Of a stretch of 64,000 nt of DNA, positions 51,958-63,076 are shown piece by piece. Source of the stretch: an uncultured Erythrobacter sp. (lineage in GTDB: Bacteria > Pseudomonadota > Alphaproteobacteria > Sphingomonadales > Sphingomonadaceae). The notes beneath the pieces were generated by a model. The model ran no database searches and was not told the origin of the DNA. It saw only the letters and a program-made list of their open reading frames with translations. Position numbers and translations under genes: made by a program. Location: assembly GCA_947488085.1 (NCBI GenBank), contig CANKYI010000001.1, positions 248,001 to 312,000 of the forward strand, read 5' to 3'. Each line of letters begins with the position of its first letter. The first letter of the stretch is position 1.

Positions 51958-52248
51958 TTACTCGCGTGAGCTAAACTGCTTGAGCGCTTCTTCTCTGGCC
52001 GTTTCGCGTTTCTCTCGCGCAGTTGGATTGCCAGAAGCGAGCTCGGTTTGATTGCCCCAGCCATTGTTCTGACGATTGTTCTGCCGACCCGATGGATGGG
52101 TCTCATTGATCTGGCCCACAGAAAGATTGGTGGATTCTGATATCGGCTTTTCAGCTGTTTCGTACTCCGACCGGTCATAGGGATTAAGGTCGGAACACGC
52201 GCCCAATGCGATAAGCAATGACAATGCGGTGATAGCTTTGGTCTTCAC
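51958..52248 (-). CDS. Lipoprotein with a GWGN motif
   Basis: 96 aa. Signal peptide with lipobox LIALGACSD, Asn/Gln-rich middle (SGRQNNRQNNGWGNQTE), and a charged C-terminus with REKRETAREEALKQF. On the opposite strand to the two other GWGN genes, about 430 bp from the nearest. Not recognised. Confidence 0.65.
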   Translation of the reverse strand: MKTKAITALSLLIALGACSDLNPYDRSEYETAEKPISESTNLSVGQINETHPSGRQNNRQNNGWGNQTELASGNPTAREKRETAREEALKQFSSRE

Positions 52249-52458
52249 AGTCTTTCCCCTGACAATCTGCTACGTGATCTAAGGCGATGACATTAAACAC
52301 AGGTAAAGCGTCTGGTGTGGTGCGACAGCCCTTGCCAAATGTTACCTGCGCGCCTAACTGCACATCAATCCCAACATCGGTGAGACTTTGAAGGGGCTGG
52401 CGCCATACGGGGCCGGCAACGATCAGTCTTGTCATATTGTTACGGTACTAGGAGCTTT

Positions 52459-53025
52459 GTGAGCGATATTGCGCGCCTGAATGAACTGATTGAGCCTGAG
52501 GTGAAAACACTCGGGTTTGAACTGGTGCGCGTCGCAATCATGCCATCCGAAGCGGGCGATGGCGCCAACGCTTTGCAGATTATGGCCGAAGATCCCGCCA
52601 CCGGACAGCTGGTGATCGAACAATGCGCGGCTTTGTCGCGCGCGGTCTCTGCGATGATGGATGCGCGTGAGGAAGCGGGTGAATTGCTGATCGAGGGCGC
52701 GTATCACCTGGAGGTTTCATCTCCCGGTATCGACCGCCCTTTGACGCGAGAGAAAGACTTCACAATCTGGGCCGGGCATCTGGCGCGGATCGTAATGGTC
52801 AAGGGATACGAGGAGAAGCGCGTTTATAAAGGCGAGCTTTCCGGGATCAGCGATGGTATGGTGACTATCGTTGATAACAAGACGGGTGAGGCAAGGGTTC
52901 CCCGCGATCAGATACACAGCGCTAAACTCGTCCTTACAGACGCGTTGATCGCTGCGACACAGCCGCTTGACACAAGCGGTGCCGACCAGATTGAAGAAGA
53001 AACAGAAGAGAAGGCAGACGACTGA
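52459..53025 (+). CDS. rimP: Ribosome maturation factor RimP
   Basis: 188 aa from GTG 52459, preceded by AGGAG. RimP is needed for 30S subunit maturation. Signatures: LIEPEVKTLGFELVRV and YHLEVSSPGIDRPLTREKDF. First gene of the rimP-nusA-ylxR-infB cluster; overlaps nusA by 1 nt. Confidence 0.93.
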   Translation: MSDIARLNELIEPEVKTLGFELVRVAIMPSEAGDGANALQIMAEDPATGQLVIEQCAALSRAVSAMMDAREEAGELLIEGAYHLEVSSPGIDRPLTREKDFTIWAGHLARIVMVKGYEEKRVYKGELSGISDGMVTIVDNKTGEARVPRDQIHSAKLVLTDALIAATQPLDTSGADQIEEETEEKADD

Positions 53026-54683
53026 TGGCCAGTGCCATTTCCGCCAATAAGGCAGAATTGCTCGCAATTGCGAAATCCGTTGCATCGGAAAAGATGATCG
53101 ATGAATCGATTGTTATCGAAGCGATGGAAGAAGCGATCCAGAAAAGTGCGCGCAACCGCTATGGTGCGGAAAACGACATCCGCGCAAAGCTGGACCCGGT
53201 CAGCGGCGATCTAACGCTGTGGCGCGTTGTCGAAGTTGTGGAAGAGGTTGAAGATTACTTCAAACAGGTCGACCTGAAAGCGGCGGCAAAGCTGCAAGAG
53301 GGCGCAGCGGTTGGTGACTTTATCGTCGACCCGCTGCCTCCTGTTGATCTGGGCCGTATCGATGCGCAATCGGCAAAGCAGGTGATCTTTCAAAAGGTCC
53401 GTGATGCAGAGCGTGAGCGTCAGTTCGAAGAATTCAAAGACCGCGCCAATGAAGTTATCACTGGCGTCATTAAATCGGTCGAATTCGGCCATGTGATCGT
53501 CAATCTTGGCCGCGCAGAAGGCGTCATTCGCCGCGATCAACAAATCCCGCGCGAGGCCGCCCGTGTGGGTGAGCGTGTGCGCGCGCTCATCACCAAGGTT
53601 GAGCGCAACAATCGCGGTCCGCAAATCTTCCTGTCACGCGGCGCGCCTGATTTCATGCGCAAACTGTTCGCACAAGAAGTGCCAGAGATTTACGACGGCA
53701 TCATCGAGATTAAAGCCGCTGCACGCGATCCGGGCAGTCGGGCAAAAATCGGCGTGATCAGCCATGACAGTTCCATCGACCCTGTCGGTGCCTGTGTTGG
53801 TATGAAGGGTAGCCGCGTTCAGGCCGTCGTTCAGGAATTGCAGGGCGAGAAGATCGACATCATCCCGTGGTCCGAAGACATCGCGACATTCGTCGTCAAC
53901 GCGTTGCAGCCTGCAACGGTCGCTCGCGTTGTTTTGGATGAGGACGAAGGGCGTATCGAAGTCGTTGTGCCTGACGATCAGCTTTCGCTTGCGATTGGTC
54001 GCCGGGGTCAGAATGTGCGTCTCGCCAGTCAGCTGACCGGTCACCAGATCGACATTATGACTGAGGAAGAGGCCAGCGAAAAACGCTCGAAAGAGTTCGC
54101 TGAACGCTCCAAGATGTTCGAAGAAGAACTGGACGTTGACGAAACGCTGTCACAGCTGCTCGTTGCTGAAGGTTTCGCGATGCTCGAAGAGGTCGCCTAT
54201 GTCGATGTCTCCGAACTGGCCGGTATTGAAGGGTTCGATGAGGAACTGGGCGAAGAGCTGCAAAGCCGCGCCACAGAAGCGATTGAGCGTCAGGAAGAAG
54301 CGCATCGCACCACCCGTCGCGAGCTGGGCGTTGAAGATGACCTTGCCACTATGCCGCACCTTAATGAGGCGATGCTGGTGACTTTGGGCAAAGGCGGCAT
54401 TAAGACGCTCGACGATCTCGCTGATCTTGCGACAGACGAATTGATTGCGAAAAAACGCGAAGCACCGCGTCGTCGGCCAAGTGCCGATGGCCCGCCAATG
54501 AAACGTCCACCTCAGCGTGAACAGGACAAAGGCGGTATTCTTGGCGAATACGGCCTGTCCGAAGAGCAAGGCAATGAGATCATCATGGCCGCGCGTGCGC
54601 ATTGGTTCGAAGACGAGGAGCCTGCTGCTCCTGTTGCCGAGCCTGACACTCAGGAGGCCGCTGATGCGGACTCCACACAATGA
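53025..54683 (+). CDS. nusA: Transcription termination/antitermination factor NusA
   Basis: 552 aa. N-terminal RNA-polymerase-binding domain (IDESIVIEAMEEAIQKSARNR, in part), S1 domain, two KH domains (VGACVGMKGSRVQAVVQEL and LAIGRRGQNVRLASQLT), then C-terminal helix-hairpin-helix regions. Pauses and terminates transcription with Rho and other Nus factors. Confidence 0.95.
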   Translation: MASAISANKAELLAIAKSVASEKMIDESIVIEAMEEAIQKSARNRYGAENDIRAKLDPVSGDLTLWRVVEVVEEVEDYFKQVDLKAAAKLQEGAAVGDFIVDPLPPVDLGRIDAQSAKQVIFQKVRDAERERQFEEFKDRANEVITGVIKSVEFGHVIVNLGRAEGVIRRDQQIPREAARVGERVRALITKVERNNRGPQIFLSRGAPDFMRKLFAQEVPEIYDGIIEIKAAARDPGSRAKIGVISHDSSIDPVGACVGMKGSRVQAVVQELQGEKIDIIPWSEDIATFVVNALQPATVARVVLDEDEGRIEVVVPDDQLSLAIGRRGQNVRLASQLTGHQIDIMTEEEASEKRSKEFAERSKMFEEELDVDETLSQLLVAEGFAMLEEVAYVDVSELAGIEGFDEELGEELQSRATEAIERQEEAHRTTRRELGVEDDLATMPHLNEAMLVTLGKGGIKTLDDLADLATDELIAKKREAPRRRPSADGPPMKRPPQREQDKGGILGEYGLSEEQGNEIIMAARAHWFEDEEPAAPVAEPDTQEAADADSTQ

Positions 54684-55398
54684 GAGCGTAAGTTCCGCCA
54701 TCGCTGACCCCGCCCAAACCCGGCAGGCTGACAAAGCTTCCGGGAGCGAGCGCCGCTGTGTTTTGTCCGGTGAGAGCTATCCGCGTGAAGAGCTGATCCG
54801 GTTGGCCGTATCGCCCACCGGCGAAGTCTTGCCCGATCCCGGAGCAAAGGCACCGGGGCGCGGGGCGTGGATTGCGCCGAACCGTGGGGCGCTTGAAACT
54901 GCTATCGCAGATGGCCATCTCAAACGGGCGTTGATGCGCGCATTTAAAGGCGGGCCTGAAGGAATTGCGCTTTCCTACTCTGATCAATTACCGCAACAGG
55001 TCGCTGATGCGCTGACCCGCACGGTGTTGGACCGGCTGGGGTTGGAGCTGCGCGGGGGCAACATTGTGCTGGGCTCTGCGCGGATTGAAGAGCAGGCGCG
55101 CACTGGCCGAATTGCTTTGTTGCTGCATGCCAGTGACAGCAGCGAAGACGGGCGCAAGAAGCTGGATCAGGCATGGCGCGTTGGCACCGATGCCGAAGGG
55201 TCAGGAATGCGTGGAACCGTCTTGCCACTGGACCGCGATGCGCTGTCTGTGGCATTGGGCCGCGAAAATGTCGTCCATTTGGGCGTTTCAGGTGTGAATG
55301 ACGGGCGCAGGGCCAATCCGGCTGCGACCGCATCAGGCCGGGTGGGGCAGGCAATCATCCGTCTGTCGCGTTTTTTAGGGAGTGATCCTCCCCATTAA
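54664..55398 (+). CDS. YlxR-type RNA-binding protein (DUF448 with L7Ae-like domain)
   Basis: 244 aa from ATG 54664, with CAGGAGG upstream; overlaps nusA by 20 nt. The N-terminus has the YlxR motif RRCVLSGESYPREELIRLAV and GRGAWIAPN; the C-terminal part resembles a ribosomal L7Ae-like domain. The position between nusA and infB is the family's usual one. Confidence 0.88.
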   Translation: MRTPHNESVSSAIADPAQTRQADKASGSERRCVLSGESYPREELIRLAVSPTGEVLPDPGAKAPGRGAWIAPNRGALETAIADGHLKRALMRAFKGGPEGIALSYSDQLPQQVADALTRTVLDRLGLELRGGNIVLGSARIEEQARTGRIALLLHASDSSEDGRKKLDQAWRVGTDAEGSGMRGTVLPLDRDALSVALGRENVVHLGVSGVNDGRRANPAATASGRVGQAIIRLSRFLGSDPPH

Positions 55399-55483
55399 CC
55401 GGCCCTAACGAACCAAATTTGCGTGCCGGGGGAGCCCCTATGGCGCGGCGACAAAGAGATTATTTGAAGGACTAACGAGCTAG

Positions 55484-58030
55484 ATGAGCGACGAACCAGA
55501 AAAACGCACCCGTAAACCGCTGGGCCTTAAACGTCCGGTCGATGCTGGCGAGGTCAAGCAGACCTTTAGCCACGGCCGTACCAACAAGGTCGCGGTTGAG
55601 GTAAAGCGCCGCCGCAAGCTCTTGAAACCGGGCGAAACGCCCGCGCCTGAGCCTACGCCGGAACCCGCACCAGCACCGGCGCCGGAACCTGCACCTGTTG
55701 CCAAAAAGGCAGAGCCCAAGAAGGCTGCGCCCAAAACGCCCGCTGGCGAAACTGCACAGGAGCGTGTGAAACGCCTTCAGCTCGAAGCGGAAGAAGAACG
55801 CCTGCGGCTAGCCGAAGAAGGCCGCAAGCGCGATGATGAGCGTGCGAAGAAAGAGGCCGAAGAGGCCAAGCGCCGCGAAGAAGACAATCGCAAAGCCAAG
55901 GAAGACGCTGAAAAGCAAGCGGCTGAAGATGCCAAGGCGGCTGCTGAAGAAGCTGTTGCGGAGCAAGCTCAACCAGAAACGCCAGCAGAAGAAGAGCCTG
56001 CCGCTAAAGGCAGCCCGACGCCTGCTGCACGCAAGTTTACGCCAATTGCCCGGCCAGAGCCAAAGCGTCCGGAAAAGAAGAAGAAGAAAGACGACAAGCC
56101 AGCCCAAACCGATAGCGGCAAGGATAAGCGCCGTTCAGGCAAGCTGACTGTATCCAAAGCGTTGAACGAGGATGAGGGTCGCCGTGCGCGCAGTCTCGCC
56201 GCGTTGAAGCGCGCGCGTGAAAAAGAGCGCCGGATGCAAGGCGGTGGCTCCTCTAAACCGCGTGAAAAGCAGGTTCGTGACGTTATCGTGCCTGAAGCGA
56301 TCACCGTTGGCGAATTGGCCAAACGGATGGGCGAGAAAGGCGCAGACCTCGTCAAAGAGCTGTTCAATCTCGATATGATGGTCACCGTCAATCAGACGAT
56401 CGATGCTGACACCGCTGAACTGCTCGTCGAACAATTCGGTCACAATATCCAACGTGTGTCCGAAGCTGACATCGATATCCAAACTGAAGAGGATGTTGAT
56501 CCGCCAGAGACGCTGAAAGAGCGCCCACCGGTTGTCACGATCATGGGCCATGTCGATCACGGGAAAACCTCGCTGCTTGATGCATTGCGCGGTGCCAATG
56601 TGACCAAGGGTGAGGCCGGCGGCATCACTCAGCATATCGGCAGCTATCAGATCACAGCGAAGAACAAGCAGGTCATCACATTCCTCGATACGCCCGGCCA
56701 CGCCGCGTTTACCGAGATGCGCCAACGCGGTGCGAATGTGACTGACATTGTTGTTCTGGTGGTTGCCGCCGATGATGGGATCATGCCGCAGACGATTGAG
56801 GCGATCAATCACACCAAAGCGGCTGGCGTTCCGATGATCGTTGCGATCAACAAGATGGATAAGCCTGAAGCTGATCCGAACAACATTCGCAGCCGCTTGC
56901 TCGAACACGAAGTGATCGTTGAGGCGATGTCGGGCGAAGTCCAGGATGTCGAAGTATCGGCAACCAAGAAAACTGGCCTTGATGAGTTGATCGAAGCGAT
57001 TTCGCTACAGGCGGAATTGCTTGAGTTGAAAGCGCGTCCTGATCGCGATGCGGATGCAACCGTGATCGAAGCTCAGCTTGATAAGGGCCGCGGCCCGGTT
57101 GCGACGGTTCTGGTCACGCGCGGCACGCTTAAACGCGGCGATACATTCGTTGTCGGCACCGAGAGTGGCCGTGTGCGCGCAATCGTCAATGATGCTGGCA
57201 AGCAGATCAAGGAAGCTGGACCTTCCATGCCTGTCGAAGTCCTTGGCCTGGGCGGTGTACCATCCGCTGGCGATCAGCTCTCCGTTGTCGAAAACGAACA
57301 ACGCGCCCGCGAAGTCGCCTCCTACCGTCAGGAAAAAGCGACTGAGCAACGCACTGCGCTGGCTCCGACAAGCTTCGATACGATGTTCAACAACTTGGCC
57401 TCAAACGTCATCGAATGGCCTGTTTTGGTCAAAGCCGACGTGCAAGGTTCGGTCGAGGCAATCGTTACGGCGCTGCACAACATCTCAACCGATGATATCA
57501 AAGTCCGCGTTCTGCATGCAGGCGTTGGTGCGATCACGGAAAGCGACGTGACATTGGCGGCCGCCTCTGGTGCGCCGATCATTGGTTTCGGTGTGCGTCC
57601 CAATGCCAAAGCCCGCGAGCTGGTTAAGCGCGATAATGTGCGCATGATGTATTATGATGTGATTTATCACCTGACCGAAGAAGTCGCGAAGGAAATGGCC
57701 GGAGAGCTGGGTCCAGAGCGTATCGAAACGGTCGTTGGCCGTGCCGAAGTCAAAGAGGTCTTCAAATCGGGCAAGAAAGACAAGGCCGCTGGCCTGCTCG
57801 TCATCGAAGGCGTCATTCGCAAAGGGCTGCACGCACGTCTCACCCGCGAGGATGTTATCGTATCCGCCACTACCATCGCTTCGTTGCGGCGGTTCAAGGA
57901 TGACGTCGACGAGGTCCGTTCGGGTCTCGAATGCGGCGTGGTTCTGGAAGATACGAATGACATCAAACCGGGCGACAGCCTCGAAGTGTTTGAGGTTGAA
58001 GAACGCGAACGGACGATCGAGGTCGGATAA
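55484..58030 (+). CDS. infB: Translation initiation factor IF-2
   Basis: 848 aa GTPase that positions initiator tRNA. An alphaproteobacterial N-terminal extension is rich in Pro/Ala and Glu/Lys. The GTP-binding core has GHVDHGKT (355-362), DTPGH and NKMDKPE. C-terminal domains complete the factor. No frameshift. Confidence 0.95.
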   Translation: MSDEPEKRTRKPLGLKRPVDAGEVKQTFSHGRTNKVAVEVKRRRKLLKPGETPAPEPTPEPAPAPAPEPAPVAKKAEPKKAAPKTPAGETAQERVKRLQLEAEEERLRLAEEGRKRDDERAKKEAEEAKRREEDNRKAKEDAEKQAAEDAKAAAEEAVAEQAQPETPAEEEPAAKGSPTPAARKFTPIARPEPKRPEKKKKKDDKPAQTDSGKDKRRSGKLTVSKALNEDEGRRARSLAALKRAREKERRMQGGGSSKPREKQVRDVIVPEAITVGELAKRMGEKGADLVKELFNLDMMVTVNQTIDADTAELLVEQFGHNIQRVSEADIDIQTEEDVDPPETLKERPPVVTIMGHVDHGKTSLLDALRGANVTKGEAGGITQHIGSYQITAKNKQVITFLDTPGHAAFTEMRQRGANVTDIVVLVVAADDGIMPQTIEAINHTKAAGVPMIVAINKMDKPEADPNNIRSRLLEHEVIVEAMSGEVQDVEVSATKKTGLDELIEAISLQAELLELKARPDRDADATVIEAQLDKGRGPVATVLVTRGTLKRGDTFVVGTESGRVRAIVNDAGKQIKEAGPSMPVEVLGLGGVPSAGDQLSVVENEQRAREVASYRQEKATEQRTALAPTSFDTMFNNLASNVIEWPVLVKADVQGSVEAIVTALHNISTDDIKVRVLHAGVGAITESDVTLAAASGAPIIGFGVRPNAKARELVKRDNVRMMYYDVIYHLTEEVAKEMAGELGPERIETVVGRAEVKEVFKSGKKDKAAGLLVIEGVIRKGLHARLTREDVIVSATTIASLRRFKDDVDEVRSGLECGVVLEDTNDIKPGDSLEVFEVEERERTIEVG

Positions 58031-58042
58031 CGGCGGCTAGCG

Positions 58043-58480
58043 ATGGCGCTCTCACCCTACTTCCCGGAAGACCACAGTGACTCGCCGCATAGCTCGTTGC
58101 TCGAAAGCGAGTTTGTCGATTGGGATGAGGAGACACTGACCGCGACAATGCGTTTCACGGTGCGCCGTGAGATGACCACATGGCGCGGGGGTGTGCAGGG
58201 CGGATTGGTCGCGGGCTATCTGGATGATGTGATGGGCTATGCCTATGTCGCGTCCACTAAGGGAGTGGCCGCGCCGCTCAATCTGGAGCTTTCCATGAGC
58301 CTGATCCGCCTGATCCCTGAAGGGCCGTTAATCGGCAAAGGGCGCGTGGTGAAAGCGGGTCGCAAGGTCATCTTTCTCGAAGCGGAATTGCTGTCCGAGG
58401 ACGGAAAGCTCATGGCGCGCGCAACATCCACCGCACTCCCCACACCGCGTCCCACTGCGACAGAGACGGGAATGGGCTGA
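58043..58480 (+). CDS. PaaI-family thioesterase
   Basis: 145 aa hotdog-fold protein; family pattern TWRGGVQGGLVAGYLDDVMGYA. Substrate unknown. Within the infB-rbfA interval; stop overlaps the next start by 1 nt. Confidence 0.85.
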   Translation: MALSPYFPEDHSDSPHSSLLESEFVDWDEETLTATMRFTVRREMTTWRGGVQGGLVAGYLDDVMGYAYVASTKGVAAPLNLELSMSLIRLIPEGPLIGKGRVVKAGRKVIFLEAELLSEDGKLMARATSTALPTPRPTATETGMG

Positions 58481-59043
58481 TGGCCAGAGAGACGGCGCGC
58501 TACTTGGCGCTGCTTGGCAGCATCAACGTTGGCGGCAATCGGGTGAAGATGGTCGACGTCAAATCCGCCTTTGCCGCATCAGGCTTTGGCGAGGTGACTA
58601 CCGTTGCGGCGAGTGGGAATGTCATCCTTGATTATGACGGCGATCCCACGACCCTCGAGGTTCAAATTGAGGCTTTGTTGGAGCGCGAGTTCAGCTTTAA
58701 ATCCTGCGTCATGGTGCGCACCGCCGATGAGGTGCGCGCAGCGATTGATGAAAATCCGTTCCACGGGACTGAGCCTCATCATGGGTCAGACAAGATGGTG
58801 CATTCGATCTTTCTCAGCCAGCAGCCCGAGAAAACCAGCGTCGATGCTGTGATTGAAGAGCATCGTTCGAAAGGCAGTGAGCGGCTCGCATTGGGTGACC
58901 GGGTGTTGTTTCTTGACTATGTCCACGGTGTGGGTGTGTCGGATCTTTCGAACAAGTTTCTCGAATGCAGGCTTGGGTGTAAAGGCACGGCGCGCAATAT
59001 GAACTCGCTCAAGAACATCCTGAGCAAAATGGAACAGAGCTGA
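58480..59043 (+). CDS. DUF1697 family protein
   Basis: 187 aa. Family start [23 protein letters not shown], in two parts, and [18 protein letters not shown]. Function unknown. Coupled to the thioesterase gene before it and rbfA after it by single-base overlaps. Confidence 0.85.
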   Translation: MARETARYLALLGSINVGGNRVKMVDVKSAFAASGFGEVTTVAASGNVILDYDGDPTTLEVQIEALLEREFSFKSCVMVRTADEVRAAIDENPFHGTEPHHGSDKMVHSIFLSQQPEKTSVDAVIEEHRSKGSERLALGDRVLFLDYVHGVGVSDLSNKFLECRLGCKGTARNMNSLKNILSKMEQS

Positions 59044-59456
59044 TGGCAAGAAACGCCGATCACACAACAGAACAGCAATCGGTCCGCGTCCTGAAAGTGG
59101 GGGAGCGGGTGCGGCATATCCTGTCCGAATTGCTCGCGCGGCAAGAGGTCCATGATGATGTTGTCAGCGCTTCCAACATTGCTGTGACAGAAGTGCGCAT
59201 GTCGCCCGATCTGCGCGGCGCGACCGCTTATGTGAAGCCGTTGATGGATGCAGGCGAAGACGATGTGGTCAACGCGCTGCGCCAGAACACCGCGTTTTTG
59301 CAGCGCGAGGTTGCCAAAAGGCTTGGCCTGAAATTCGCGCCTAAGCTGAAGTTTCGCAAGGACGAAAGCTTTGCCGAAGCGGACCGTATCGAAGAGCTGC
59401 TGCGTGACCCAAAGGTTGCACGCGATCTAAGCGATGATCTGGAAGAGGGCGCTTAA
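59043..59456 (+). CDS. rbfA: 30S ribosome-binding factor RbfA
   Basis: 137 aa cold-shock ribosome assembly factor. Signatures: [38 protein letters not shown] and [10 protein letters not shown]. Last gene of the rimP-infB transcription/translation cluster. Confidence 0.92.
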   Translation: MARNADHTTEQQSVRVLKVGERVRHILSELLARQEVHDDVVSASNIAVTEVRMSPDLRGATAYVKPLMDAGEDDVVNALRQNTAFLQREVAKRLGLKFAPKLKFRKDESFAEADRIEELLRDPKVARDLSDDLEEGA

Positions 59457-59459
59457 GCC

Positions 59460-60044
59460 TTACCGCGGCACCATGCGTGCGCGCAGCTGAATATCGACCT
59501 TGTTGCCCACGATCAGCTGATAGCTGCGCATGCCGTATTGGCGGCGGTCGATTTCCATCTCACCGGTAAAAGAAACGGGGCGGCCGGTTGATCGGCTGGG
59601 GTCGCTTTCAAAGGTCACGCTCAACGTTTCGTTTCGGGTCACACCGCGGGCAGTGAGTTCACCTGTGACAGTGCCGCGTGTGGGGGATGTGAGATTAATC
59701 GAGCGCCCTACGAAGCGGATCGTGGGATAGCGCTCAACCCAGAAAAACCGCTCCCCGCGAAGACGGTTGAGCGTGGTTTCGTCTGGCGCCTCGAGCGCGG
59801 TTGCATCGAATGTCACATCAATCACTGCGCGTTCAGGCGCACCCGGGACGATGGTCACCGCGCCCTGCATCCGGGGGAAGCGCGCGGTTTTGCTCGACAG
59901 GCCAAAGAAGGGGACACGCGCCGAGACATTGCTGGCGCTCGCATCAAGCCGATAATTGAGCGGCGCACCCGATTGCGCACCAACGCCCGCTGGCATTGTC
60001 AGCGCGAGTAACGAAAGGGCGATCAGGCGAAACAGTCTCAACAT
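59460..60044 (-). CDS. YceI-family periplasmic protein
   Basis: 194 aa lipocalin-like protein with a signal peptide (ALSLLALTMPAGVGAQS). YceI pattern: YRLDASASNVSARVPFFGLS, ATALEAPDETTLN and TGELTARGVTRNETLSVTF. May bind an isoprenoid or quinone. Convergent with rbfA. Confidence 0.88.
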   Translation of the reverse strand: MLRLFRLIALSLLALTMPAGVGAQSGAPLNYRLDASASNVSARVPFFGLSSKTARFPRMQGAVTIVPGAPERAVIDVTFDATALEAPDETTLNRLRGERFFWVERYPTIRFVGRSINLTSPTRGTVTGELTARGVTRNETLSVTFESDPSRSTGRPVSFTGEMEIDRRQYGMRSYQLIVGNKVDIQLRARMVPR

Positions 60045-60153
60045 TCGGCTCTCCTTCCCCCAATGCTTGGTTTACGCGGCGCAGGGGTGATTTGTTTCAC
60101 CCTTTACGCCGCGATCGGTTCAGCGGTTCAATCTAAGCGGCCAGATGCCGCTC

Positions 60154-61797
60154 TCAGCCGCCTGCACCTGGGCCCGCACCGGGAAGCGAGTAACCCACCG
60201 GAGCATCAGGGCCGAGCGGGATGCCAAGATAGAACCAGAGCACGATCAGCACCGTGCCCGAAATCAGCAACCAGATTGAATATGGTAGCATGATCGCGGT
60301 CAGACTGCCCAATCCAAAACTTGGCTGCCAACGCTGCGCAAAGACCAGAATCAGCGGGAAATAGACCATCAGCGGAGTGATGATGTTGGTCGCGCTGTCA
60401 CCGACCCGATACGCGGCGGTCGCGCCCTCTGGACTAATCCCTAGCAGCATCAGCATTGGCACAAGGATCGGTGCAAGCAATGCCCATTTCGCGCTGGCAG
60501 ATCCCACAAACAGGTTCAGCAAGCCCGCAAACAGCACCATCAAACCGAGCACGAGTGGCAATGGCAATCCGGTCGACTCAATCGCTGCTGCGCCGTGGAC
60601 CGCTGAGATCAAACCAAGGTTCGACCAATTGAACATCGCCACGAAATGCGCGGCGGCAAAGGCAAGGACGAGGTAATAGCCCATATCCTTCATACTTTCG
60701 GCCATCATATTGACCAGATCGCGGTGGGTCTTAATCGAGCCACTTGCGCGGCCATAGGCCCAACCTGTCAGCAAAAAGAGCAGGAAGAACCCGCCAACCA
60801 GCGATTGGTAAAGCGGGCGCAGCTGGCTGTGGATGGAGCAATCCGACGCCGGAATGCCATCACACGCGGCTTCATTCACAAGCGGTGTGCCGGGGCCAAA
60901 GACCATCAGCAACCACAAGCCAACGACGAACAAAGCGGCAAGGCCGGCTGCGCGCAGACCTTTGCCTGCCGCTGCGCTATCGTCAGCGGTGGGGTCCGGG
61001 CTGCTACCATCTGCACCAGCGGACGCACCGCCGGTCCATGGGCCCAGACGCGGCTCAATCACTTTGTCCGTCACGTACCAAATGATCGGCAGGAACAGCA
61101 CGGTCATCGCCGCGATAAAGTACCAGTTACCCGCAAGATTAGCAGTCCATGTTGGATCAAGCGCCGATGCAGCCACCGCTTCTTCGGTGATGCCGAACAA
61201 CAACGCATCGAGTTGTCCCGGCGAAATATTGGCCGAAAACCCGCCTGATACGCCTGCAAAGGCGGCAGCGATCCCAGCCATTGGATGGCGACCAGCGGCG
61301 GCGAACAATATCCCGGCGAGCGGGATCAGCACGACATAGCCTGCATCCGCCGCGTGGTTCCCGATCATTGCGACCAAGGCCACGACGGGGGTGAGTAAGG
61401 CTTTGGGCGCGCTCTTCACTGCGCTCGCCATGCCTGCGGCGAAAAAGCCCGAACGCTCAGCAACGCCCGCGCCCAGCATGACCACCAAGACATAACCGAG
61501 TGGGTGGAAGTGTGTGAAAGTCTTAGGCATTTCAACCCAGAGCCGCTGAATGTTCTCTGCCGCCAGCAGGCTGACCGCTACGATCTGTTCAGGGCCGCCA
61601 GTGGCCTCATCAAGGCTGGTCGGGTGCAAAGCAGAAACCCCGGCCATTTCTGCAATCACCGATATGACGATAAGAGCGATGATGAGGTAGAAGAACAGAA
61701 AGACGGGATCGGGCAATCGGTTGCCGCTGCGTTCAACCCAGCCAAGAAAGCCGGTCATGCCTTGCGGTTGTTGTGCCTCTGGTGCGGCAGATGCCAT
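60154..61797 (-). CDS. AbgT-family transporter
   Basis: 547 aa inner-membrane transporter with about a dozen membrane spans. Family pattern GFLGWVERSGNRLPDP at the N-terminus, LVPIAGILFAAAGRHPMAGI-like sequence in the middle and FVGSASAKWALLAPILVPML later. Relatives import p-aminobenzoyl-glutamate or export sulfonamide-type compounds. Divergent from tdk. Confidence 0.9.
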   Translation of the reverse strand: MASAAPEAQQPQGMTGFLGWVERSGNRLPDPVFLFFYLIIALIVISVIAEMAGVSALHPTSLDEATGGPEQIVAVSLLAAENIQRLWVEMPKTFTHFHPLGYVLVVMLGAGVAERSGFFAAGMASAVKSAPKALLTPVVALVAMIGNHAADAGYVVLIPLAGILFAAAGRHPMAGIAAAFAGVSGGFSANISPGQLDALLFGITEEAVAASALDPTWTANLAGNWYFIAAMTVLFLPIIWYVTDKVIEPRLGPWTGGASAGADGSSPDPTADDSAAAGKGLRAAGLAALFVVGLWLLMVFGPGTPLVNEAACDGIPASDCSIHSQLRPLYQSLVGGFFLLFLLTGWAYGRASGSIKTHRDLVNMMAESMKDMGYYLVLAFAAAHFVAMFNWSNLGLISAVHGAAAIESTGLPLPLVLGLMVLFAGLLNLFVGSASAKWALLAPILVPMLMLLGISPEGATAAYRVGDSATNIITPLMVYFPLILVFAQRWQPSFGLGSLTAIMLPYSIWLLISGTVLIVLWFYLGIPLGPDAPVGYSLPGAGPGAGG

Positions 61798-61932
61798 GCG
61801 TGATCCCCGTATGATCGAATTCGTAAAGCGAAGGGGCTAGCATTGCGGATCGCCCCTGTCACAGGGATTAACTGAGCGATTAATCAACAGGGCATTCTGG
61901 CGCGCGGCAAAGCTGGCCGTTAAGCTGATCCC

Positions 61933-62508
61933 ATGGCCAAGCTCTATTTCTACTATGCCAGCATGAATGCGGGTAAATCTTCCTCGCTCTTGCAAGCCGA
62001 CTTCAATTATCGTGAGCGCGGCATGGCGACGATGGTTTGGACCGCTGAGCTGGATACGCGGTCTGATGGTATGGTCAGCAGCCGGATTGGGCTGGAGGCG
62101 GACGCGCATTTGTATCGGCCTGAGACCGCTCTGCACGTCGATATTGCAGCCGCTCACAACAATGCCCCGCTCGATTGCGTCTTGGTGGACGAGGCGCAGT
62201 TCCTGACAGAAGAGCAAGTGTGGCAGCTGGCGTCGGTAGCGGATGAACTCGGTATTCCGGTGCTTTGCTATGGTCTGCGCACAGACTTTCTGGGCAAATT
62301 GTTCCCCGGTTCGGCGGCATTGCTGGGCATTGCGGATGCCTTGGTGGAGTTGAAAGCGGTGTGCCATTGCGGGCGTAAGGCAACGATGAACCTGCGCGTC
62401 GGTGAAGACGGTGCGGCTGCCAAGGATGGCGAGCAAACAGAGATCGGCGGCAACGACCGCTACCTTGCTTTGTGCCGCAAACATTTCTCGCAGGCGCTCA
62501 ATGGCTGA
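61933..62508 (+). CDS. tdk: Thymidine kinase
   Basis: 191 aa type-II thymidine kinase. P-loop [10 protein letters not shown] at the N-terminus, DEAQFL as Walker B, catalytic region [21 protein letters not shown], and zinc residues in VCHCGRKA and LCRKHF. Overlaps the next gene by 8 nt. Confidence 0.93.
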   Translation: MAKLYFYYASMNAGKSSSLLQADFNYRERGMATMVWTAELDTRSDGMVSSRIGLEADAHLYRPETALHVDIAAAHNNAPLDCVLVDEAQFLTEEQVWQLASVADELGIPVLCYGLRTDFLGKLFPGSAALLGIADALVELKAVCHCGRKATMNLRVGEDGAAAKDGEQTEIGGNDRYLALCRKHFSQALNG

Positions 62509-63037
62509 TCTGTCAGCCATATTGGAACGGGGCGATGTTCGCCTCGAACCGTTTGAGGAGCGGCACCTTGAGCCGTTTCGCGCGGCCTGCGCTCTCGATC
62601 AGGAGGTCTGGCAGATTTACCCCGTTAATCTGGGCGGGGATGGGTTTGACGCATCGATCGCAATGTTCCTTGGCTCGCCTGAATGGACCAATTTTGCAGT
62701 GATCGATCGGCGCAGTGGGAAACTGGTCGGCATGACCAATTACATCCGCCCCAATATGTTTGGTGTGGTTGAAATAGGCGGAACCTATATCGAACCCAGC
62801 GTGCGCGGCGGTGCGTTCAATCGGGCGATGAAGGAGCTGATGATTGAGCATGCCTTTGCCAATCGTTTTGAAAAGGTCGAATTCCGTGTCGACACTCGCA
62901 ATGCGCGCTCCATGGCTGCGGTTGAGAAGCTGGGCGCGGTGCGGGAGGGGACCATTCGACAGGATATGGTCACGTGGACCGGGTATCGCCGCGACACGGC
63001 CCTGTTTGGCTTGCTGAAGTCAGAATGGCAGGGGTGA
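62501..63037 (+). CDS. GNAT-family N-acetyltransferase
   Basis: 178 aa from ATG 62501. Pattern of RimJ/RimL-like acetyltransferases: [37 protein letters not shown] (acetyl-CoA loop region) and [17 protein letters not shown]. Substrate unknown. An upstream in-frame extension into tdk is not used. Confidence 0.86.
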   Translation: MADLSAILERGDVRLEPFEERHLEPFRAACALDQEVWQIYPVNLGGDGFDASIAMFLGSPEWTNFAVIDRRSGKLVGMTNYIRPNMFGVVEIGGTYIEPSVRGGAFNRAMKELMIEHAFANRFEKVEFRVDTRNARSMAAVEKLGAVREGTIRQDMVTWTGYRRDTALFGLLKSEWQG

Positions 63038-63076
63038 TGCTGGCTTAACGCGCCTGCGATCCCTATCTCATACCCC

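Noticed and set aside
61854..61866. Short palindrome CCCTG-TCA-CAGGG between the AbgT and tdk genes
   Set aside because: Only 5 bp per arm; no clear promoter placement, so not called as an operator.
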